The notes beneath the pieces are model-generated. The model saw nothing but the letters and a program-made list of their open reading frames with translations. It made no database searches and was not told where the DNA came from. Below, in pieces: positions 1 to 8,400 of a stretch of DNA of 27,605 nt; within the stretch, counting starts at the first letter, position 1, and each line of letters begins with the position of its first letter. The translations under genes were made by a program, and so were the position numbers. This DNA is from CAZDDW01 sp964480695. GTDB taxonomy: Bacteria; Patescibacteriota; Patescibacteriia; UBA9934; CAZDDW01. The stretch spans positions 1 through 27,605 of the forward strand of contig CAYZPO010000005.1 of assembly GCA_964480695.1 (NCBI GenBank), given 5' to 3'.

Positions 1-28
1 CTAGAATAGATTGGACAAATAAAAAAGG

Positions 29-37
29 TGTGGACAA
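29..37 (-). promoter_or_regulatory. weak DnaA-box-like 9-mer
   Basis: The minus strand reads TTGTCCACA, one base away from the DnaA box TTATCCACA. It lies 29 bp from a perfect box on the other strand in an AT-rich stretch. On its own it would be weak; it is listed because of the neighbour. Confidence 0.25.
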
Positions 38-66
38 AGTGTGTTCAATAAAGTTAAATAAGCTCA

Positions 67-75
67 TTATCCACA
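67..75 (+). promoter_or_regulatory. perfect DnaA box
   Basis: TTATCCACA matches the bacterial DnaA-box consensus exactly. It sits in AT-rich sequence near the left edge of the window. It may be the end of an origin cluster lying mostly outside the window, or a solitary DnaA site controlling the adjacent promoter. One perfect and one weak box are not enough to call an origin. Confidence 0.4.
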
Positions 76-114
76 GATTTCGAGGGGATAAGTAAAAAAG
101 TATGTAAAAATTTG

Positions 115-126
115 GCTAAGCTTAGC
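115..126. promoter_or_regulatory. 12-bp perfect palindrome upstream of the promoter (candidate operator)
   Basis: GCTAAGCTTAGC is a perfect palindrome ending 11 bp before the -35 box at 138-143. That position fits a dimeric regulator. No regulator gene is adjacent, so its role is inferred only from symmetry and placement. Confidence 0.35.
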
Positions 127-137
127 ATAGCAAATGG

Positions 138-166
138 TTGACTAAATTATGTATTCATAGTATAAT
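138..166 (+). promoter_or_regulatory. sigma-70-type promoter of the surface operon
   Basis: TTGACT at 138-143 and a perfect TATAAT at 161-166 are separated by 17 bp. Transcription should start near 172-174, and the first ATG is at 175, so the mRNA would have a leader of about 0-3 nt. No Shine-Dalgarno sequence precedes this ATG, which agrees with leaderless initiation. This is the only clear promoter before the four co-directional genes ending at 17235. Confidence 0.75.
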
Positions 167-174
167 GTATACAT

Positions 175-1089
175 ATGACAGACGTGCGTGCAATAAGCGC
201 GATTTTTATTTGTTTAATAATTCTGCTGAGCTCAAATATTGCTTTAGCAGCTATGAGTTCGACCAATTACGAGATTCAGTGGGATTCAGTCGGTTTTGGG
301 GGGTCTGATACTTCTTCGTCTGCTAGTTATCAGCTCAGAGACACGATTGGAGGAAATGCGCTTGGACAAACGTCAAGTACGTCATATGTCTTAGATGCTG
401 GCTATCGGGCCGGGATTTATGACCAAATCATCAGTTTTGAGATCTTTGCCCAAAGCTCAACCAGCACAACCGCCTCTGCCCTATCGAGTACAACAGTAAC
501 CGTAGCTGACACCTCAAGTTTCTCAGTTGGCGATAAAATCGCCATTATCCAGAATCTGGGCTCCAGTCAGGTGGTCGGGATTGGAGAAATTAGCGGAATC
601 GCTGGAAGCGACATCACTGTTGATAGTATCGAGGACGGAAGCGGAACGGTGACTGTTGATGGTACTGATGACTACGTGTATTTGATGAACGCCACCTCGA
701 TTGATTTTGGAAACGTTCAGGAAACTGATTTGGCCCAGTCAGTTATCGGTTGGGAAGTCACAATTGATGTTGATAATGGTTATACGGTTTCGGTACTTGA
801 AGACGGAAATCTTAGACAAGGGGCAAACGATATCGATGACGTGACTGATGGATCAGTTACTGTAGGAAGCGAAGAGTACGGAGGGCGAGCCTCTGACGCC
901 ACATTGTCTGGATCGACCTTTGATACTCAAGACACTGCGTTCACCACAAGTTATCAGCAGGTGGACACAGAATCAGATACTTCGTTTGAGAGTCGGGATT
1001 ATCTAACAGTAAAAGCAGCCGTGGCTGCAGGATCTATCAATGCCACGTACTCGCACACGCTTTCATTAATCGCTTCAGGAAATTATTGA
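175..1089 (+). CDS. secreted beta-rich protein, first gene of the surface operon (WxL-like candidate)
   Basis: The 304-residue product has a signal peptide (hydrophobic residues about 8-22, likely cleavage after ALA near residue 26). The rest is rich in Ser, Thr, Asp and Gly. Near the N-terminus, residues about 28-80 contain a motif with SSTNYEIQWDSVGFGG, SYQLRDTIGG and a SYVLDAGYR end, a pattern I associate with secreted Patescibacteria proteins. The C-terminal half looks like a beta-sandwich and ends with a strand pair resembling the end of WxL or spore-coat-U-like domains (ATYSHTLSLIASGNY). There is no membrane anchor after the signal peptide, so it is probably released or held by a partner. 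The DUF916-like gene starts one base after its stop, and in Gram-positive bacteria DUF916 proteins pair with WxL proteins. The WxL parallel is inference; no WxL tryptophan motif is present. Confidence 0.8.
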   Translation: MTDVRAISAIFICLIILLSSNIALAAMSSTNYEIQWDSVGFGGSDTSSSASYQLRDTIGGNALGQTSSTSYVLDAGYRAGIYDQIISFEIFAQSSTSTTASALSSTTVTVADTSSFSVGDKIAIIQNLGSSQVVGIGEISGIAGSDITVDSIEDGSGTVTVDGTDDYVYLMNATSIDFGNVQETDLAQSVIGWEVTIDVDNGYTVSVLEDGNLRQGANDIDDVTDGSVTVGSEEYGGRASDATLSGSTFDTQDTAFTTSYQQVDTESDTSFESRDYLTVKAAVAAGSINATYSHTLSLIASGNY

Positions 1090-1090
1090 T

Positions 1091-2032
1091 ATGCGCTTTC
1101 ATGTTTGGTCAGCTGTCATCTTGGTCATGGTTCTATCAATCGGAGCGTTTGCTCCGCAGACAACCAAGGCCGTGGCCGTAGCTCCAGTAGTGGCTGAGTT
1201 GTCAGGAGCTCGTGGACAGGTGATTGAACATGAGGTCGTTCTGGTCAATACCAGTGATCAAGAAGAAACGTATTATCTAAGCACTTTGAAATTTGATGCC
1301 AGCGATGAGATTGGAACACCTAGTTTTATTCCTTACGAAGAAGACCATTCAGGTCTTCCGGATTGGATAAGTTTTTTTGAGAGCGAAGTCACGGTTCCGG
1401 CCAACGACATGACAACTACGACCGCCACCATAGCGATCCCCAATGATGTCATGTCAGGCGGTCACTATGCCGCTATCGTGGCTTCAGGGTCTCAAAATAA
1501 CGAAGCAGCTGGAGTGAGCGTAGTTGTGCAGACTGCATCGTTGATTCTTCTAACAGTCGAAGGTGAGACCGTGGAGCAAGCCGCGCTTCTAGATTTTGTC
1601 GGACCGAGCTGGGTCAACCGTTTACCAGTCGATTTTGCGCTCCGAGTTCAGAATCAGGGCAATGTTCATTTGCAGCCCACCGGGACGATTACTATCAAGA
1701 GTATATTGGGAGCAGAAGCGGCTCAGTTAACGGTTAATTTAGAGGAAGGGAAGATTTTGCCGATGAGCACGCGACAGTTTGCGACCCAGTGGTCTCGGGC
1801 TGAAGTAGAAGCAGCTGGTTTCTGGGAAGAGATAAAAAATGAATGGCAGAACCTTGGGTTGGGTCGATACACCGCAGAACTGGAACTAGTTTATAGCGAA
1901 ACCTCAGATCCGATTACCACCACCTTGTCGTTCTGGGTTATCCCATGGCACTTAGGTCTGGTAGCAGTGATTGTTGCTTTTCTGATGATCTTGATCAGTC
2001 GAATCAAAATAAAAATAAATAAAAATGTTTAA
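1091..2032 (+). CDS. DUF916-like (WxLIP-type) membrane-anchored surface protein
   Basis: The 313-residue product has a signal peptide (about residues 1-27), a first Ig-like domain (about 36-135) with the ...V.NTSDQEETYYL... pattern of DUF916, and a second sandwich (about 166-235) containing RVQNQGNVHLQPTG as in the DUF3324 half of WxL-interacting proteins. A C-terminal transmembrane helix (about 286-303) is followed by a lysine-rich tail. This two-sandwich-plus-anchor order is that of the Gram-positive WxLIP family. In that family the protein bridges surface WxL proteins and peptidoglycan; whether it does so here is inferred. Translation is probably coupled to the previous gene (1-nt gap), with AGGA about 9 nt before the ATG. 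The fold assignment is by pattern and not by alignment. Confidence 0.7.
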   Translation: MRFHVWSAVILVMVLSIGAFAPQTTKAVAVAPVVAELSGARGQVIEHEVVLVNTSDQEETYYLSTLKFDASDEIGTPSFIPYEEDHSGLPDWISFFESEVTVPANDMTTTTATIAIPNDVMSGGHYAAIVASGSQNNEAAGVSVVVQTASLILLTVEGETVEQAALLDFVGPSWVNRLPVDFALRVQNQGNVHLQPTGTITIKSILGAEAAQLTVNLEEGKILPMSTRQFATQWSRAEVEAAGFWEEIKNEWQNLGLGRYTAELELVYSETSDPITTTLSFWVIPWHLGLVAVIVAFLMILISRIKIKINKNV

Positions 2033-2050
2033 TTCAAGTAAAACTTTTCT

Positions 2051-5000
2051 GTGTCTAGGAGGATGCACAATTGGATCAGTGTAATAGTTGCGGTCGTTTT
2101 TACGGCAATTGTTGCGGCTGTTCCAGTTTCTGCAGCCACATTGACCAGCCTGACTCACCAGACTACAAGTCAAGAGGTGAGTACAGCAGCTGATCACACT
2201 TTGACCTTTACAACACCAAGTGGAGTAGCCGAAAGTGAAACCATGCTTGTTACTTTCGATGCCTCGTTTGATACTTCGTCTTTGACTGAAGACGATGTGG
2301 ATGTGGCTGATGACAGTGTTGATCTAACCACAGCTAGTGATTGTTCAGGGACCGAGGAGGCCTCGATTAGTATCGCAGCCGATGTGGTCACAATTACGAT
2401 CTGTGCCGGCGACGGCGGAGTGATTGCTGCTACCAGCGAAGTGGTGATCGAAATTGGAACCAATGCTACAGCCTCTGGAACCGGAGCCAATCAGACCACT
2501 AATCCGTCAAACGTAGCCACTTATCAGATTCGTGTTAGCGGAACTTTTGGAGATAGTGGTTCGGCCTGGATTCCAATCGTCACCACCGGCGGTATTCCTG
2601 TTTCCTTGACTATTCCGGCTGGCGGAGGAGGCGGAGGAGGCGGAGGGGAAGATCCGCCACAAGGAGATGTAACTCCTCCAGTAATTTCTAACGTTCAGGT
2701 CGCGGTTTTTGATGACACCAGTGCGTTTGTTACCTGGGAAACTAACGAAGCTGCTAACAGTAATGTTGATTATGGGTTAACCGAGTCTTATGAATTGGGA
2801 ACCGAGTCAGAGGGAACTTACGAGGTTAATCACAGCATTACCTTATCTGATCTCACACCTGGAATGTTGCATTATTTTCAGGTTCGGTCCTCAGACAATA
2901 ATGGCAACCAGGCAACTTCAAGTGGATATTCATTTACTACCACAGACACAACTCCGCCAGTTATCTCGAATATCGAGGTCGTGGATATTACTACAACTTC
3001 AGCCCGAGTAACCTGGGCCACAGATGAGAATGCTGACAGTTATGTGACGTACGGACTGGATGAGACTTACGGCAGCGAGTCTGAAGACAACACTTTAGAA
3101 ACGGAACACTCGATTATTCTGACCGGCCTTGATGAGGATACGACCTATCATTTCATGGTTCGCTCCACAGATGTTTACGGAAACAGTACTGAGTCAGTGG
3201 ACGACACTTTTGACACTTTGTCGGATCCGGCTCCAGCCAATGTAAGTAATTTGGTAGTGACCGCTGGTGACGCTCAGAACCAGCTCACCTGGATTAACCC
3301 ACCGGACGCTGATTTGGTCGGAGTCTGGATTGTGTATCGAACGGACACTTACCCGACTGATGAGAACGACGGTACGCTCGTTTTTGATGATCTGGCCGAA
3401 GAATTTTTACACGATGATCTAGTTAATGGAACCTCTTACTATTATGGAGTCTTTGCTTACGATCTGGCTGGACAGTTTGCATCAGGCGCGCTCGGATTTG
3501 GTACACCAACCGAATCAGAGGCTCCGCCAGAGGAAGATGATATACCAGATGATGATTTGCCAGACGAGCCGCCAGGAGACGATGATTTGCCAGATGACGA
3601 CGATCTACCTAACGACGATGATTTGCCTGATGGCGATGAGCCAGCTCCGTATTGTGGTGATGGTGTATGTGGTGAAGGTGAGGATTATGAGAACTGTGCT
3701 GTTGACTGTCCTTTGCTTGATGAGCCAGAGACTGGGGAAGTTGATGATTCAGAACTTGAGTTTTTGGCAGCTAAAGGTAGTATCGAACTTTTCCCAATTA
3801 ATGAATTAGTTCGAACCATCGCTGGAACCGAGCTTCGAATCCAGCTTCCAACAGAAGATCTTTCTCAGGTCGTGAATCATGTTGAATTAGTTTTCGGCAA
3901 CGATCTTTATTTAATGAGTTTGGATGAAGAGGATGAAGTTTACGTGGCTGATATTTTTACTCCGAGTGAACAGGATGCATACTTTGTCTCAGTTACCATA
4001 TTTTATGAGGATGGTTCAGGTCAGGTCATTACTTACACTTCGCAAGTCGATTCGTTTGGTTACGTCTTTGAAACAGTCGAAGACGGAACCGAGCGTGTTG
4101 CTAACGCAACCGTAACGCTCTTTTCCAATGATGATGGATTTTTTGAAGTCTGGGACGGCTCTGAATATAGTGAGCTGAATCCGATCACTACTTTAGATGA
4201 CGGTAGTTTTGCCTGGTACGTACCAATTGGTGAGTACTATGTCTTGGCTGAAAAAGAAGGATACGACAGTGCACAGACCGAGGTGCTATACGTTACTGAC
4301 AGTATCGTTAACCCGGTAATTGAACTCGAACCCCTTCCACCAGAAGTTGAAGAAATTATTGAAGTGATCACTGGAGCAGGTCCGATCACTGAGATCATTC
4401 CCGAAGCGCTTGGGATGATCACAGAGAATTTGGTCTTTGTTCTGGAGGAGATTCGAGAGAATGAAACCGTGGTTGAGTCAGCCACGATCGCTGTACCAGT
4501 TTTGATCGGGGTTAGTGTAGGAAGCCTCTCGCTCATGGGTATCTTCTTTAATCTAGCTTCCTACTTACAGTATTTGTTTACTGCACCGCTCTTGTTCTTC
4601 TGGCGACGTAAACGCAAAGGCTGGGGAGTTGCTTACAATGCCGTAACTAAAGTACCGATTGATTTAGCTATTGTCCGTTTATACAAGATGCCGAACCAGC
4701 CAGTTCCTGGAGCTCATGCTGCCGGAGGACAATTGCTTCAGACCCGAGTGACTGATAAACAAGGACGATACTTTTTCTTAGCTGATGAAGGCGCCTATCG
4801 AATCGAGGTGATAAAACCAGGCTTTGCTTTTCCAGGTGATTATCTGAAAGGAGTTAAAGATGATGGAACGTACTTTGATATATATCAAGGAGAACCAATT
4901 GAAGTAACGGAAGATGAAGCCACGATTGCAGCCAACGTTCCGTTGAATCCGGTAGGAACAGAGAAACTGCAGACGCCAAGCAAGATTCGTTTGATGAGCT

Positions 5001-5482
5001 GGCTTCGGATCATTCAAAAATACGCTGCTGCCTTGGGGGTCTTGATAGCTGTGGTGGTCGCTGTGATCATTCCTTCAGTGTTCTCAGTTGTTGTAGCTGT
5101 GATTCAGATAGGAGTTTATTTCTTGGTCAGGCAGCTGGTGCGAGTACGCAAGCCAAAGGGGTGGGGAATCGTTTATGACAAAACTACCAAGAAACCTTTG
5201 GGAGGAGTGGTGGTGCGTATCTTTGAACCAAAATACAACAAGCTACTTGAAACCGCAGTTACTGATCGCAAAGGACGCTATTCTTTCTTGGTTGGTCCGA
5301 ACGAGTATTACACCCGTTATGAATCTAAAGGTTACCGTCCACACGAGTATCGTCCGATTGATCTGAAATCAGAAAAAGGTCCAAGTGATATCGCTCTAGA
5401 TGTTCATCTGGAAGAAGGCAAGCTCAAAGCTGGGCCAACAGTTCAAACTAAAGAGTCAAAAATAGAACCAAAAACAAAATAA
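2051..5482 (+). CDS. large FN3-repeat surface protein with duplicated TM / carboxypeptidase-regulatory-like modules
   Basis: Order of parts: signal peptide (about 10-30); a beta domain; a glycine run (about 191-199); three FN3-like domains (about 206-299, 299-390, 393-489) with TPPVISN starts and TW.T.E.A strands; an acidic DDDLP linker (about 490-532); a Cys-rich CGDGVCG...ENC..DCP motif (about 533-555); a beta region; a carboxypeptidase-regulatory-like domain (about 670-760); a hydrophobic stretch (about 814-852) followed by RRKRKGWG and a second such domain; another hydrophobic stretch (about 990-1030) followed by RVRKPKGWG and a third. By the positive-inside rule the last two domains face the cytoplasm. 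The start is uncertain: GTG at 2051 has no ribosome site, while ATG at 2063 directly abuts AGGAGG (2057-2062). Either start keeps the signal peptide. It probably acts as a surface scaffold; its partner is unknown. Confidence 0.8.
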   Translation: MSRRMHNWISVIVAVVFTAIVAAVPVSAATLTSLTHQTTSQEVSTAADHTLTFTTPSGVAESETMLVTFDASFDTSSLTEDDVDVADDSVDLTTASDCSGTEEASISIAADVVTITICAGDGGVIAATSEVVIEIGTNATASGTGANQTTNPSNVATYQIRVSGTFGDSGSAWIPIVTTGGIPVSLTIPAGGGGGGGGGEDPPQGDVTPPVISNVQVAVFDDTSAFVTWETNEAANSNVDYGLTESYELGTESEGTYEVNHSITLSDLTPGMLHYFQVRSSDNNGNQATSSGYSFTTTDTTPPVISNIEVVDITTTSARVTWATDENADSYVTYGLDETYGSESEDNTLETEHSIILTGLDEDTTYHFMVRSTDVYGNSTESVDDTFDTLSDPAPANVSNLVVTAGDAQNQLTWINPPDADLVGVWIVYRTDTYPTDENDGTLVFDDLAEEFLHDDLVNGTSYYYGVFAYDLAGQFASGALGFGTPTESEAPPEEDDIPDDDLPDEPPGDDDLPDDDDLPNDDDLPDGDEPAPYCGDGVCGEGEDYENCAVDCPLLDEPETGEVDDSELEFLAAKGSIELFPINELVRTIAGTELRIQLPTEDLSQVVNHVELVFGNDLYLMSLDEEDEVYVADIFTPSEQDAYFVSVTIFYEDGSGQVITYTSQVDSFGYVFETVEDGTERVANATVTLFSNDDGFFEVWDGSEYSELNPITTLDDGSFAWYVPIGEYYVLAEKEGYDSAQTEVLYVTDSIVNPVIELEPLPPEVEEIIEVITGAGPITEIIPEALGMITENLVFVLEEIRENETVVESATIAVPVLIGVSVGSLSLMGIFFNLASYLQYLFTAPLLFFWRRKRKGWGVAYNAVTKVPIDLAIVRLYKMPNQPVPGAHAAGGQLLQTRVTDKQGRYFFLADEGAYRIEVIKPGFAFPGDYLKGVKDDGTYFDIYQGEPIEVTEDEATIAANVPLNPVGTEKLQTPSKIRLMSWLRIIQKYAAALGVLIAVVVAVIIPSVFSVVVAVIQIGVYFLVRQLVRVRKPKGWGIVYDKTTKKPLGGVVVRIFEPKYNKLLETAVTDRKGRYSFLVGPNEYYTRYESKGYRPHEYRPIDLKSEKGPSDIALDVHLEEGKLKAGPTVQTKESKIEPKTK

Positions 5483-5484
5483 AT

Positions 5485-8400
5485 ATGTATCAGGAGGAAA
5501 TGCAAAAGAAAATTTCTCGCTATACGACCATTCTCGTCGTGTTGGTTGGAATCGTTTTCCTGCTGATGCCATTAATAAAGAATGCCCGGGCAGTTAGTCC
5601 GCCGAACCTTATTTCTTATCAGGGTCGTTTGCTTGATGCCAATAGTAATCCGGTTGGTAGCGCTTCGGCTAATATGGAGTTTAGGTTTTATGATGCTCTG
5701 ACCGGTGGTACTTGTCTTTGGTCAAACGATTCGGCTGATTGTTCATCTACAGCAACTCAAGCCATCACTTTAACTGCCGGCTTATTCTCAGAGAATTTAG
5801 GTGACACAGGGGCCAGCTATCCAGCGATCGCTGATTCAGTTTTTGCTGACAATGCATCGGTTTATCTTGAAGTCTGGGTTGGGACAGAACAGTTGACACC
5901 ACGTAAACAGATCGTGGCTGCGCCATACGCTCTCAATGCTGATACTTTAGATGGAATTGACTCTGCTGATTTACAACTTTTTGAAGCCGGTACTAATGGT
6001 ACATACGAAGACGATGCTGCCGTCATTATTGGCACAGACCAAGCCGAGACTTTAGCTAATTCCGGTTTTAGTCTGGCCGGAAACAATGATCTGTTTGTTG
6101 GTGACCTGCTTGGAGTCGAAGGCAATATTTATACCGACGGCTCATTTATTGCTGGAGACGCGACTACGTATGCCGATGATTCGATCACTCAAGGTACGGC
6201 CGGTGATTCAATTACTATTGATGTTGCTTCTGGAGACGTGGCCGGAGAAGACTTGGTCATTACCGCTAATAATGTAGCCTTGTTGGCAACTGGAGCCTTG
6301 TCACTTACACCAGATGCAGCTTTAGGCACAGCAGTTGATCTTTCAGACACTGATATCGCTACAGCAGTCAGTGTCGGAGCGAACGATATTGTGGGAACCA
6401 CCGGACTTATTAATTACACCAACTTTGATGTTCTGGCCACAGGTGCGATTGAGGTTGCTGTTGGTACAGGAATTGATACTAACGGTGCTGGGATCCTTGA
6501 TCTCGGTGACGACACAGCTACTACAGTCAACATTGGAACAACGGCTGCCACGACTTTGAATCTCGGAGCTGGTGGCTCGCTGACCCGTACTATTAATATC
6601 GGAACCGGTACAGGAGCAGACACGATTCAGATCGGTGGTGGTGGAACCACTGCTGATGACATTGATCTTGGTGATTCAGTGGCTGTGGTTGATATCACCA
6701 GTGCCGATTTTGGAATTACTCTAACTGCTACCACAGCCGATGGTCTTGATATCAGTAGCACTAACACCACGGCTGATACTTTTGACATTGATGCCAATTC
6801 TCTAACCTCAGGAAACGTTTTTAATATTTCTGCCACATCGCTTACCAGCGGTGATGTTTTAAATTTAACTCGTTCAGCCGTTGCTTCAAACGGTGGTTTC
6901 ATTAGCATGAACGACGGGACAGATGACGTGATGATTTTCAGCTACAGCGGAACTCCTAACGGAACGATCAGTGCTCCGCGAGGATCCATTTCCTTAGACT
7001 ATGCTAACGGACGAGTTTATGTAAACACAGATGATGGTACTACCTGGAGTCAGTTAGCAGCCGGGGCTGCTTCTGGTAACACGCTTGATGAAGCCTATGA
7101 TGAAGGTGGGGCCGGATCTGGGCGAGTAATTACCGTTGATTCTAGTGCGATTGAAATGACCGGCTCAAATGCAGCCGACTATACACTCGAAGTTACTACC
7201 AGCGCTGCTGGCGGAGCTCTGTATATTAATGATACTGACGGTACTGGATCAGCTCTGTTTGTTGATAATGGTGACGTTCGTTTTGACGAGGTGCTTGACC
7301 TCAACGGTTCAATTGATTTTGACGGCACCACGATCGATATTGATGCAAGCTCAAACATTACGATTAGTACTACCAATGACGAGATTCAGGTTGACACTGG
7401 AAACCAGGATCTGGTCCTGGCTGGGTCAGCTGACGGTACAGCCGCCCTGACTGTGACTGCTGGTGATGTGACTGTGACTGACGGTGATCTTCTTGTCTCT
7501 GACGGCGATTTTGATGTAACTATGGATCCGGGTGATTCAGTCTCGATCACTAATTCTGCTACCACAGGTTCTTCCGGGGCCTTAGTTGTGTCTCAGACCA
7601 GCTCTACGGCTAATGTCGGTAACGTGGTTGGCCAGTCTATCTCCGCTACTTTTTCTGATTATCTTGATGAAGGTGTAGCTGATACTCGTAGCGGCCTTGA
7701 TATTACAGTTACTAATAATGCTTCAGACGCTGGAACTGATGATAATATTTATGGAATTGTTGTCCAGGACCTTGGAGGAGCAGCTCAGGCTGACGGAAAT
7801 GAGTACGCTATTTTCCAAAGCGGTACCACTTGGGATCGTGGATTATACATTCAGGGCTATGCCGAGTTTGATTCCACGGTCGATATTGATGGTGACTTTG
7901 ATTTTGATGGCACCACTTTTGATGTCGACGGATCTGGTCTGGTCAGTCTAACTTCGACTGGCGCTGCTGTCACTCTTGATGCTGTGACCCAACTCAGCAT
8001 CGATGTTTCAGCTGCTACAGCCGCCTCCAATATCTCTATTGCGACTGACGCTGATGATGAAGACCTCACTATCGAAACCACAGGCTCTGCTGGCGACCTG
8101 TTGATCAACTCGGCTGATGATTTGATCATTACGGCCACAGACCAACTACAGTTGGTTGGCAGCGACGATTCTGTAACCTCAATCCATTTAGACGCCAATA
8201 ATGCTGCCGGCGACGGGGTGACAATTGATACTGGTACCGGCGGAGTTGATATAAATATGAATGGTCCAATGGCCATTGATGGTGGTTTGCTTGATGTAGG
8301 AACCTGTTCAGCTGAGGTAGCTAATGGAGATGGTGATATCTGTGTCACCGGGGTGCTTGAGGTGGATGGAGAACTCGAGCTTGATGCCTCATTAGATGCT

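Noticed and set aside
1..174. Complete origin of replication
   Set aside because: Only one perfect and one weak DnaA box are visible, with no dnaA or dnaN nearby. The evidence stops at the window edge.
7857..8348. A 163-codon minus-strand frame within the fibre gene, and a similar 172-codon frame at 11448-11966
   Set aside because: Both are Ser/Pro/Val-rich shadows of the repetitive fibre codons, with no ribosome site or recognisable sequence.
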